Source: Prosthecomicrobium pneumaticum
GTDB lineage: Bacteria; Pseudomonadota; Alphaproteobacteria; Rhizobiales; Kaistiaceae
Reading direction: 5' to 3'
NCBI RefSeq assembly: GCF_014199915.1
Contig: NZ_JACHOO010000002.1
Location: forward strand, 186,001 to 250,000
Length of the DNA: 64,000 bases
Shown: piece by piece, positions 50,693-58,101 of the stretch
How the letters are laid out: each line of letters starts with the position of its first letter
How positions within the stretch are numbered: position 1 is the first letter of the stretch
The notes under the pieces: model-generated
The model's input: the letters and a program-made list of their open reading frames with translations, nothing else
Databases searched by the model: none
Told to the model about the DNA's origin: nothing
Position numbers and translations under genes: made by a program

Positions 50693-51868
50693 TCAATAGG
50701 AACGCGGCAGGCCGAGCACGTGCTCGGAGAGATAAGAGAGAATGAGATTGGTCGAGATCGGCGCGACCTGATAGAGCCGCGTCTCGCGGAACTTCCGCTC
50801 GACATCGTATTCCTCGGCGAAACCGAAGCCGCCATGGGTCTGGACGCAGGCCTCGGCCGCCGCCCATGAGGCGTCGGCGGCGAGCATCTTCGCCATGTTC
50901 GCCTCGGCGCCGCAATCCTTGCCGGCCTCGAAGCGGCCGGCCGCCTCGCGCACCATCAGCTCGGCGGCGCGCATCTGCGCATAGGCTTTGGCGATCGGGA
51001 ACTGCACGCCCTGGTTCTGGCCGATCGGCCGGCCGAACACGACGCGCTCCGTGGCGTAGGTCGACGCCTTCTCGATGAACCACTTCGCATCGCCGACGCA
51101 TTCCGCGGCGATCAGGATGCGCTCGGCGTTCATGCCGGAGAGGATGTAGCGGAAGCCCCTCCCCTCCTCGCCGACGAGGTTCTCGGCCGGAACGCGGACA
51201 TTGTCGAAGAACACCTCGGTGGTGCCGTGGTTCATCATGGTGCGGATCGGCTTGATCGTCATGCCGGCCCGCCGCGCCTCGGCCATGTCGACGAGGAAGA
51301 CGGAGAGCCCGTCCGTCCGCTTCGCCACCTCCTCCTTCGGCGTGGTGCGGGCGAGCAGCAGCATCAGGTCGGAATGCTCGGCGCGCGAGGTCCAGACCTT
51401 CTGGCCATTGACGACGTAATGGTCGCCCTCGCGGCGGGCGAAGGTCTTGATCGAGGAGGTGTCGGTGCCGCTCGTCGGCTCGGTAACGCCGAAGGCCTGC
51501 AGCCGCAGCGCGCCCGACGCGATCTGCGGCAGCCAGCGCTCCTTCTGCGCGGCGCTGCCGTGCCGCAGCAGCGCGCCCATGATATACATCTGCGCGTGGC
51601 AGGCCGCACCGTTCGCGCCGGCATGCTGGATTTCCTCGAGGATCGCCGCGGCGGCGGAGAGCGGCAGGCCGGCCCCGCCATATTCCTCGGGAATCAGAAC
51701 GGAGAGATAGCCGGCCTCCGAGAGCGCCGCGACGAAGTCCGTCGGATAGGCGCCCTCGCGGTCGAGCCGGCGCCAGTATTCGCCGGGGAAATCGGCGCAG
51801 AGCCGGCGGACGCTTTCGCGGATCTGGCGGATCTCGTCGCCCTGGTCGAGGTCGTCGATCGTCGTCAT
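50693..51868 (-). CDS. Acyl-CoA dehydrogenase
   Basis: A 391-residue flavoprotein of the acyl-CoA dehydrogenase superfamily. FGVTEPTSGTD is the flavin- and substrate-contacting block, VNGQKVWTSRAEHSD follows, and FGRPIGQNQGVQ and QTHGGFGFAEEYDVER lie in the C-terminal helical domain. At the usual catalytic position the sequence is RLYQVAPIS rather than YEGT, so the common base Glu is replaced by Gln and another residue must act. It ends in LGLPRSY. Similar dehydrogenases accompany itaconate operons, but their substrate is not settled. ATG 51868 follows the lyase stop by 6 bp. Confidence 0.9.
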   Translation of the reverse strand: MTTIDDLDQGDEIRQIRESVRRLCADFPGEYWRRLDREGAYPTDFVAALSEAGYLSVLIPEEYGGAGLPLSAAAAILEEIQHAGANGAACHAQMYIMGALLRHGSAAQKERWLPQIASGALRLQAFGVTEPTSGTDTSSIKTFARREGDHYVVNGQKVWTSRAEHSDLMLLLARTTPKEEVAKRTDGLSVFLVDMAEARRAGMTIKPIRTMMNHGTTEVFFDNVRVPAENLVGEEGRGFRYILSGMNAERILIAAECVGDAKWFIEKASTYATERVVFGRPIGQNQGVQFPIAKAYAQMRAAELMVREAAGRFEAGKDCGAEANMAKMLAADASWAAAEACVQTHGGFGFAEEYDVERKFRETRLYQVAPISTNLILSYLSEHVLGLPRSY

Positions 51869-51874
51869 CGGCTG

Positions 51875-52687
51875 TCATCTCGCGGTGTCGTGGCGCAGGA
51901 CGAGGCGGCGGGCGATCTCGACCACCGGCGCGTCGATCATCCGGCCGTCGAGGGCGATCGCGGCACCGGCCGCGGCATTCGATGCGGCGACGATGCGGCG
52001 GGCGCGGTCGAGCTCTTCCGCGCTGGGGCGGAAGGCGCGGGCCGCGGGCTCGACCTGGCGGGGGTGGATGAGGAGCTTCGCCGAAAAGCCGAAGCGGCGG
52101 GCGCGGCGCGCCTCGGCCTCGACCGTGTCCGGCGCATCGATCGCGAGGCTGACGCCGTCGACCGGCGGCGCGATGCCGGCGCGGCGCGAGGCGAGCACGA
52201 GCATGGCGCGGAAGGCGTCGAGTTCCTCGCCCGCCCCCTCGATGCCGAGATCGAGCTGGAAATCGAGCGTCCCGAAGACGAGCCGGGCGACGCCCTCGGC
52301 ACGGGCGATGTCGAGCGCGGCGGCGATGCCTTCCGCGGTCTCGACGATCGGCAGCACGGGTGTCGCCGGCAGCGCGGCGCGGACGCGCGCCACCTCGGCC
52401 GGCGACTCCGTCTTCGGCAGCAGGATGCCGGCGGGCGGCGCGGCGGCGAGCGCCGCGAGATCCTCGGCGAACCAGACGGTCGCCGGGCCGTTCATGCGCA
52501 CCACGCCCCGTCCGCCGCCGGAAAGGAAGGACACGACATGGTCGCGCGCCGTCGCCTTCGCCGCAGGGCCGACGGCGTCCTCGAGATCGAGCACGACGCA
52601 ATCCGGACCCGCGGCCTCCGCCTTCGCGAAGCGCTCGGGCCGGTCGCCGGGAACGAAAAGGAAGGTGGCGGCGAGATCGGGCGTCAT
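51875..52687 (-). CDS. ccl: CitE-like citramalyl-CoA lyase
   Basis: A 270-residue TIM-barrel lyase of the HpcH/HpaI-CitE family. FVPGDRPERFAKA (11-23), LDLEDAVGPAAK (33-44), the metal-binding VETAEG around Glu116, and GTLDFQLDLG (139-148) are conserved. KLLIHPRQV closes the barrel. It would cleave citramalyl-CoA to acetyl-CoA and pyruvate, the last step of itaconate breakdown. Other CitE relatives cleave malyl-CoA, so the exact substrate is inferred. The ATG overlaps the prpD stop (ATGA). Confidence 0.88.
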   Translation of the reverse strand: MTPDLAATFLFVPGDRPERFAKAEAAGPDCVVLDLEDAVGPAAKATARDHVVSFLSGGGRGVVRMNGPATVWFAEDLAALAAAPPAGILLPKTESPAEVARVRAALPATPVLPIVETAEGIAAALDIARAEGVARLVFGTLDFQLDLGIEGAGEELDAFRAMLVLASRRAGIAPPVDGVSLAIDAPDTVEAEARRARRFGFSAKLLIHPRQVEPAARAFRPSAEELDRARRIVAASNAAAGAAIALDGRMIDAPVVEIARRLVLRHDTAR

Positions 52688-54060
52688 CGTCCTCCTCCGC
52701 CGGCGGGCATCAGTCGTTCCAGCCGGTTGACCCCCTCGATCGCGAAAAGGGAAGGCACCGTCCGCTCCATTTCCGCCCCCGTCGCGGCGGACGAGAAGGC
52801 CGCGAGGCCCATCACCTTCGCCGTGATCTCGTCGCGCGACAGCGTGTTGCCCGGATCGCCCTTCGGCTCGTCGACGCGGGCGTCGATGACCCGGCCGTCG
52901 ACCGTCTCGACCGATACCTTGCCGATCCAGCGCGCCGGATAGGCGGCGTCGACTTCCGCGTCGAGCACCATCGACACCCGCTCGCGGAAGGCCGCAACCT
53001 CCGGCGCCCGGAAATGCGCCTCGAACTCGCCCATGCCGGCGCGCCGGTGGGCGGCGATCAGGCCGAGCGTCGTGCCCATCGAGAACTTCGCCTGATGCAC
53101 CGAGGCCGGGGCATCGACCGGGCCGAGCACGTCGATCGCGCCCTGGTGCACGCGGGCGACGACACGGACGATGTCGCCGATCGAAAGGCCGTGCGCCTCG
53201 ACCGCCCTGAGCAGCGCGTCGGCCGCCGGGTGGGTGTGGCGGCAGGAGGCGTGGAATTTGAACGAGGTCTCGGCGAGCGCCCAGCGCGTGCCGAGCCGGT
53301 CGGTGAGCCTTGCCGGATCGGCGTCGCGCGACATGCCGGCGGCCATCCCTTGCGCGCCTTCGAGGATGCGCTTCGCGCCGGTGAAGCCGTCCTTCGCCAG
53401 ATAGGCGGCGGTGAGCCCGTTCGCCGCCGCCTTCGCCGTATGGAGCGGTTTCGAATCGGCTGCGTCGCGGAGGAACTCCCAGAGGCCGGCGGCCTGCGTG
53501 CCCGCCGAGCCGAAGGCGTCGCGCATCGCCTCGGCCGAAAGCCCCAGCAGCCGGCCGGCGGCGGCCGCCGCGGCGAGCGCGCCGGCGGTCCCCGTCGTGT
53601 GGAACACCCGGTAATGCGAGCGGCCGAGGAACGCGCCGACCCGGATGCCGACCTCATAGCCGGCCGTCACCGCGGCGATGAAGTCGCGCCCCGAGGCGCC
53701 GGTCGCCTGCGCCACGGCGAGCGCGGCGGGGAAGACCACCGCGGCGGGATGGAAGACCGAGCCGTTGTGGACGTCGTCCTGCTCGGCGACGTGCGAGGAT
53801 GCGCCGTTGACGAGCGCGGAGAAGAGCGGCGAGGTGCCCGATCGGTCGATCAGGATCTCGCAGGGTCCGTCCGCCGGCCCCATCGCACGGGCGAAGGCGG
53901 CGATCGTCTCGACCGGGCGCACGCCCTTGCCGGCGAGCGCCGAGCCGACCCAGTCGACGAACAGATCGACCGCGCGGGCGGCGACCGGTCCGGGAATGTC
54001 CTCATGGCGCAGCCCGGCCGCGAAGGCGGCGAGGCGGGCGCTCGGTTCGGGCTCGGTCAT
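52684..54060 (-). CDS. MmgE/PrpD family protein
   Basis: A 458-residue protein of the MmgE/PrpD family (2-methylcitrate dehydratase-like). GSALAGKGVRPVETIAAFAR, the His-containing GASSHVAEQDDVHNGSVFHPAAVV, VTAGYEVGIRVGAFLG and the Lys/His-rich FKFHASCRHTHPAADALL are typical. It could isomerise or dehydrate a C5 dicarboxylate. The same family member occurs in the P. aeruginosa itaconate locus, where its step is not required for the core pathway. ATG 54060 is preferred over 54102 because it begins at the conserved N-terminus. First gene of the operon. Confidence 0.88.
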   Translation of the reverse strand: MTEPEPSARLAAFAAGLRHEDIPGPVAARAVDLFVDWVGSALAGKGVRPVETIAAFARAMGPADGPCEILIDRSGTSPLFSALVNGASSHVAEQDDVHNGSVFHPAAVVFPAALAVAQATGASGRDFIAAVTAGYEVGIRVGAFLGRSHYRVFHTTGTAGALAAAAAAGRLLGLSAEAMRDAFGSAGTQAAGLWEFLRDAADSKPLHTAKAAANGLTAAYLAKDGFTGAKRILEGAQGMAAGMSRDADPARLTDRLGTRWALAETSFKFHASCRHTHPAADALLRAVEAHGLSIGDIVRVVARVHQGAIDVLGPVDAPASVHQAKFSMGTTLGLIAAHRRAGMGEFEAHFRAPEVAAFRERVSMVLDAEVDAAYPARWIGKVSVETVDGRVIDARVDEPKGDPGNTLSRDEITAKVMGLAAFSSAATGAEMERTVPSLFAIEGVNRLERLMPAGGGGR

Positions 54061-54191
54061 CGTCGGGGCTCGCACGGGACATATCGGCATCGAGGGCAGC
54101 ACGTGGCGCCCCGTCCCGCAATTCGCTATTCGAGAAGGACGCGTTCAGGAAAGCTGAAGGGCCGGGCGCGGCCCGCCCCCCCGATCGGTGC
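54061..54191. promoter_or_regulatory. Divergent promoter region of the itaconate-type operon and its LysR gene
   Basis: This 131 bp spacer separates divergent transcription units. A TTCG-CTATT-CGA partial dyad lies at about 54123-54134, a possible LysR contact site. No clear -35/-10 boxes were seen, and the right half is a GC-rich tract. Confidence 0.35.
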
Positions 54192-55088
54192 ATGAACCCG
54201 CTGCGCTACGACCTCGTCGATCTCCGCCTCTATGTCGCCATCGCCGAGGCGGGCAATCTGACGCGCGGCGCCGAGCGCGCCCATCTCTCGGTCGGCGCCG
54301 CCTCGATGCGCATCAAGAATCTCGAAGAGGCGCTCGACACCCAGCTCTTCACCCGCTCGAGCCAGGGCGTTTCGCCGACGCCGGCCGGCGAGGCGCTGCT
54401 CGCCCATGCGCACCGGATCTTCCGCGAGATCGAGCGGCTGCATGGCGGCATGCAGGCCTTTTCGCGCGGGGTGAAGGGCAAGGTGCGGATGTTCGCCAAT
54501 ACGACGGCGATCAGCGAGATCCTGCCCGCCGCGCTCGGTCGCTTCCTCGCCGCGCATCCGCAGGTCGACATCGAGCTCGAGGAGCGGCTGAGCCCCGAGA
54601 TCGCCCGCGCCGTCGCCGATGGCGGCATCGACATCGGCATCCTCGCCGGCACGGTGCAGACCGACGGGCTCGACGTGCTGCCCTACCAGCGCGACCGTCT
54701 GGTGCTCGCCGTCGCCCGCGACCACGAGCTCGCGCGGCGCGGCCGGATCGATTTCGCCGAGGCGCTGCCGCTCAATTTCGTCTCGCTGCAGCGCGACAGC
54801 GCCATTCACGGCTTCACCGAGAAGATCGCCGCCGATCTCGGCGCGAGCCTCTCGATCCGCATCCGCGTCTCGGGTTTCGAATCGCTCTGCCGCATGGTCG
54901 AGGCGGATGTCGGCGTCGGCCTGCTGCCGGGCTCGGTCGCCGACCGCCTGGCGGCGAGCCACGCGATCGCCATCCTCGAACTCACCGATCCCTGGGCGCT
55001 GCGCGAGCTCAAGATCTGCGTGCGCAAGCTCGACGAACTGCCGGCCTTCGCTCGCGCGCTCGTCGATCACCTGATCGGGGTGGGCTGA
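54192..55088 (+). CDS. LysR-type transcriptional regulator
   Basis: A 298-residue LysR regulator. The winged HTH lies within residues 6-65, with GAERAHLSVGAASMRIKNLE and LFTRSSQGVSPTPAGEALL. The effector domain follows from about 90 (VRMFANTTAISEILPAAL). It is divergent from the itaconate-type operon and is probably its activator, responding to itaconate or its CoA ester, as the LysR gene next to the P. aeruginosa itaconate genes does. That regulatory link is inferred from position. The stop is followed by a repeat-rich spacer. Confidence 0.92.
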   Translation: MNPLRYDLVDLRLYVAIAEAGNLTRGAERAHLSVGAASMRIKNLEEALDTQLFTRSSQGVSPTPAGEALLAHAHRIFREIERLHGGMQAFSRGVKGKVRMFANTTAISEILPAALGRFLAAHPQVDIELEERLSPEIARAVADGGIDIGILAGTVQTDGLDVLPYQRDRLVLAVARDHELARRGRIDFAEALPLNFVSLQRDSAIHGFTEKIAADLGASLSIRIRVSGFESLCRMVEADVGVGLLPGSVADRLAASHAIAILELTDPWALRELKICVRKLDELPAFARALVDHLIGVG

Positions 55089-55118
55089 GAGCCTCTCCGC
55101 GCGCCTTGCAGGCCCCCT

Positions 55119-55361
55119 CCACCCGTCATGCCGGCCTCCGTGCCGGCATCCATAATCGTGCCGGCCGGTGTCCTTGGGACCACCTCTCCCTCCGTCTCGG
55201 CGGAGGCAGGACCCATCGAGCGGGGCCGCGTTGCGGGCTCTGCGGGATGGGTCCCGGGTCTCGGCTTCGCCTCGCCCGGGATGACGGCGTTTGGGGCGGC
55301 GGCGGTGTCCCTTCGCCCCGCGTCACGATTATGGACCCCGGCACAAAGGCCGGGGTGACGG
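55119..55361. repeat. Composite intergenic repeat, copy 1
   Basis: This copy is nearly identical to 55472-55714 at a constant offset of 353. Its ends are imperfect inverted repeats: CATAATCGTG near the left end matches CACGATTATG near the right end, and CCGGCC/GTCATG pairs with GGCCGG/TGACGG. Inside lies a further palindrome of the type CCCGGGTCTCGGCTTCG. Such palindrome-rich units are common non-coding repeats in alphaproteobacteria. Confidence 0.88.
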
Positions 55362-55471
55362 TCGCTCCTCTGCGACGATCCTCTCCGGCGCCGACCGTCC
55401 GGCACGCTCCCTCCCCCGTTCTGCAGCCCCCCACCGCCCGGTCTGTCCGGGCTCCTCCACGAGCGCCCCCG

Positions 55472-55714
55472 CCACCCGTCATGCCGGCCTCCGTGCCGGC
55501 ATCCATAATCGTGCCGGCCGGTGTCCTTGGGATCACCTCTCCCTCCGTCTCGGCGGAGGCAGGAACCATCGAGCGGGGCCGCGTTGCGGGCTCTGCGGGA
55601 TGGGTCCCGGGTCTCGGCTTCGCCTCGCCCGGGATGACGGCGTTTGGGGCGGCGGCGGTGTCCCTTCGCCCCGCGTCACGATTATGGACCCCGGCACAAA
55701 GGCCGGGGTGACGG
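55472..55714. repeat. Composite intergenic repeat, copy 2
   Basis: This is the second copy of the unit at 55119-55361. Only a few differences were seen, for example GGGATC for GGGACC and AGGAACC for AGGACCC, so the duplication is recent or maintained by conversion. The 110 bp between copies is unrelated. Confidence 0.88.
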
Positions 55715-55781
55715 GTGCGTAGGGTGACAGGGCCGGTCACATGGGACGGAGAGAATGCAGGATGGGGATCCGGAGCGGCTT

Positions 55782-55806
55782 CCCTCTCCCGCTCCGCGGG
55801 AGAGGG
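55782..55806. terminator. Palindrome, possible bidirectional terminator
   Basis: CCCTCTCCCG-CTCCG-CGGGAGAGGG forms a perfect 10 bp stem. It lies between convergent genes and could end transcription from either side or stabilise mRNA ends. No T-run follows. Confidence 0.5.
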
Positions 55807-55851
55807 TCAGGGTCTTCCTCCTCTCCACGCCGGTCGGCTGCCCGGCTGCGG

Positions 55852-55877
55852 CCTCCCCCGCTCCGCGGGAGAGGGGG
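55852..55877. terminator. Second palindrome before the ornithine-cyclodeaminase-like gene end
   Basis: CTCCCCCG-CTCCG-CGGGAGAGGGGG is a close relative of the palindrome at 55782-55806 and lies 8 bp beyond the stop of the minus-strand gene. It may act as that gene's terminator, or be another copy of a dispersed repeat. Confidence 0.5.
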
Positions 55878-55884
55878 AAGCCCC

Positions 55885-56898
55885 TCAGGTCGAGATCATC
55901 TTCTTCTCGATGCCGACGCCGGCGGCCATGGCGCGCTCGTATTCGAGCGGCACGGTCGCCGAGTCCTGCAGCGCGATGCCGGTCGAATCGAACAGCGTGA
56001 TCTCCTCGTCCGAGGTGCGGCCGGGCTTTCGGCCGGTGATCACCTCGCCGATCTCGCCGGCGATGTCCGCCTCGGTGATCAGCCCCTCCGAGAGCGGCAC
56101 GTTGATCTCGCCGTCGGTGCGGCACTGGCGGATGTCGTCGACGAAGATGCGGGCGCGGGTGAGGATCGTCCCTTCCAGCTCCTGGTCGCCCTTCTTGTCG
56201 GCGCCGATCGCCGCGATGTGCATGCCCGGCTCGATCCAGTCGTTCAGGACGATCGGGCCGCGCGCCGGGGTGAGCGTCACGACGACGTCGGCGCCGCGCA
56301 CCGTCGCCTCGAGATCGGTCGAGGGCCTGATCGCGAAGCCGTCATATTTCGGCTGCTGCTCCTTCACGAAGTGATCGAGCGTGTCCTTGCTGCGGCTCCA
56401 GACGCGCACCTCCGACCAGGGGAAGATCTCGTTGCAGGTGGCGAGCGCGCCTTCCGCCATGTGGCCGGCGCCGACGATCGCGAGCTTCCTCGAATCCTTG
56501 CGCGCCATCCACTTGATCGACACGGCGGCGGCCGAGCCGGTGCGCATCACCGTATGATAGCTGCCGTCGACGATGGCGAGCGGGAAGCCGGTCTCCGGAT
56601 GGGTGTAGATGAGGATCGAGAAGACGGTCGGGAGATTGTATTTCTCGCGGTTCTGCTCGCGGATCGACACCCATTTGCAGGCCGCCGCATGCGGCTCCTC
56701 GATATAGGAGGGCATCGCCTCCCATTCGCCGGGGAAGCGGTCGAGCACGATATGGCCCTTCGGATCCATGTAGAACCGGCCCTCGCCGTGCATGCGATAG
56801 GCCTGCTCGACGCAATCATTGTATTCCGACGGCTTCAGGAGCCCGATCATCTCGCTGCGGCCGAGGATCAGCGTCTTCCGGTTGGCCCAGTTTTCCAT
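55885..56898 (-). CDS. Ornithine cyclodeaminase / mu-crystallin family protein
   Basis: A 337-residue NAD(P)-dependent protein. The first domain has MRTGSAAAVSIKWMAR, the Rossmann fold has IVGAGHMAEGALATC, and VVVTLTPARGPIV, AIGADKKGDQEL and DSTGIALQD are family blocks. Members include ornithine cyclodeaminase, imine reductases and alanine dehydrogenase-like enzymes. With hydantoinase genes diverging nearby, action on a cyclic imine or amino acid is plausible, but the substrate is unknown. It lies 70 bp downstream of the LysR gene in the same direction. Confidence 0.9.
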   Translation of the reverse strand: MENWANRKTLILGRSEMIGLLKPSEYNDCVEQAYRMHGEGRFYMDPKGHIVLDRFPGEWEAMPSYIEEPHAAACKWVSIREQNREKYNLPTVFSILIYTHPETGFPLAIVDGSYHTVMRTGSAAAVSIKWMARKDSRKLAIVGAGHMAEGALATCNEIFPWSEVRVWSRSKDTLDHFVKEQQPKYDGFAIRPSTDLEATVRGADVVVTLTPARGPIVLNDWIEPGMHIAAIGADKKGDQELEGTILTRARIFVDDIRQCRTDGEINVPLSEGLITEADIAGEIGEVITGRKPGRTSDEEITLFDSTGIALQDSATVPLEYERAMAAGVGIEKKMIST

Positions 56899-56968
56899 CT
56901 CTCATTCCCTCTGTTCTTCGGGCCACCCTGTCGGCCCTCCTGGTGAACCGCCCTTCTGGCGATGTCGC

Positions 56969-57874
56969 TCAGCTCAGCATGTAGGACCGGCTGACCCGCT
57001 GGCTCGTCTCGATGAAGCGGCGCATCGCCGCCGTCATGCTCGCCCGGCGCCAGGCGAGATGCGTCTGCACCACGAAGGGCGTGTCGGTGACGATCGGCCG
57101 GGCGGCGACGACGCTCTCGCCGCAGAAGCGCGGCATGGCGGTGAAGATGGTGATGCCCACCCCGGCGGTGACGAGGCCGAGCAGGCCGGTGAGGCTCGAC
57201 GCCTCCTGCCCGACATTCATCACATGGCCATGGCTCTGGAACACGTCGGCGACGATGCGGCGGAAGGTCGGCCATTCCGAATTGGTGCCCATCACGAGCT
57301 TCTCGCCGGCGAGATCCTCGATCGTCAGATGTGTCTTGCGGGCGAGCGGGTGGCCGGGCGGCAGGAGGGCCATCAGCTTGTGCCGGGCGACGAGGCGGGA
57401 TTCGATCTCCGAACTCTGGAACGAGCCGTCGATCAGGCCGAAATCCACCTCGCCCTGCAGGATGCGGTCGCGCTGCATCGGCGAGGTCATGAAGGTCAGT
57501 TCGAGCCGCACCTCGGGGCTCTCGAGCCGATACTCGCGGGCGATGTCCGGCATCAGCGCGTGGCCGGTGATCGTCGTGTAGCCGATCCGCAGGATCGCCT
57601 TGGTGCCGGCGGCGAGCATCTGGACGGCGTTTCCCGCCGCCTCGATGCGCGCCAGAATCTCCTGCGCCTCCTCGAGCAGATAGCGGCCCGGCTCGGTCAG
57701 CCGGACGGTGCGCGTCGTGCGCTCGAGCAGCTTCACGCCGAGCCGCTCCTCGAGCTCCAGCACGATGCGGGAGACCGCCGGCTGGGCCATCGACAGCCGC
57801 TCGGCGGCACGGTGGAAATTCAGCTCTTCGGCGACGGCGACGAAGGCCGTCAGGTGCCGCAGGTCGTAGCGCAT
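56969..57874 (-). CDS. LysR-type transcriptional regulator
   Basis: A 301-residue LysR regulator. The HTH domain covers residues 1-60 (LRHLTAFVAVAEELNFHRAA, then LSMAQPAVSRIVLELEERLG), and the effector domain begins at about 90 (ILRIGYTTITGHALMPDIA). It is divergent from hyuA and cotranscribed with the ornithine-cyclodeaminase-like gene, so it probably controls the hydantoin-type operon. Effector unknown. Confidence 0.92.
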   Translation of the reverse strand: MRYDLRHLTAFVAVAEELNFHRAAERLSMAQPAVSRIVLELEERLGVKLLERTTRTVRLTEPGRYLLEEAQEILARIEAAGNAVQMLAAGTKAILRIGYTTITGHALMPDIAREYRLESPEVRLELTFMTSPMQRDRILQGEVDFGLIDGSFQSSEIESRLVARHKLMALLPPGHPLARKTHLTIEDLAGEKLVMGTNSEWPTFRRIVADVFQSHGHVMNVGQEASSLTGLLGLVTAGVGITIFTAMPRFCGESVVAARPIVTDTPFVVQTHLAWRRASMTAAMRRFIETSQRVSRSYMLS

Positions 57875-58101
57875 ATTGATAACGCCCGCGCATCAAAGGG
57901 ACGCGAAACGGTATTTCACAAGCGGTGAAGCCCTGTCTAGTTCTTATAAAAAATAGACAAAACTTCCAGAAGAAGCGACAGGGCTAGCACATCAATGAAC
58001 CCCGACTCGGGTCGAGACGGGGGCGCCTCGGTTGCGCCTCCGATGACGACGGGCCGTGCCGGCGCCGCTCAGCGGCCGGCCGAACGGACGGGAGACGCGG
58101 C
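57875..58101. promoter_or_regulatory. Divergent control region with nested dyads
   Basis: In this 227 bp spacer, an AT-rich segment holds GTCTA (57935-57939) and TAGAC (57954-57958) around ATAAAA-type sequence, nested inside a wider CCCTGTC (57931-57937) and GACAGGG (57977-57983) pair. This is a plausible LysR operator overlapping the divergent promoters of the LysR gene and hyuA. No exact promoter can be fixed. Confidence 0.45.

Larger units (their letters stand above)
55089..55884. other. Convergent intergenic region packed with repeats
   Basis: About 800 bp without a supported gene between the convergent LysR gene and the ornithine-cyclodeaminase-like gene. It holds two ~243 bp repeat copies and two strong palindromes listed separately. 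Open frames read through it in several directions, but all are made by the repeats and carry no ribosome sites. Confidence 0.8.

Noticed and set aside
48715-52601. Apparent fused proteins from continuous frames across the itaconate-type genes
   Set aside because: Each frame holds only one real protein at its end. The upstream parts are out-of-frame readings of neighbouring genes, and family-consistent starts exist at 49548 and 50681.
55119-55714. Possible insertion sequence
   Set aside because: The repeated unit has partial inverted ends but no transposase frame and no target duplication; it is better called a composite intergenic repeat.
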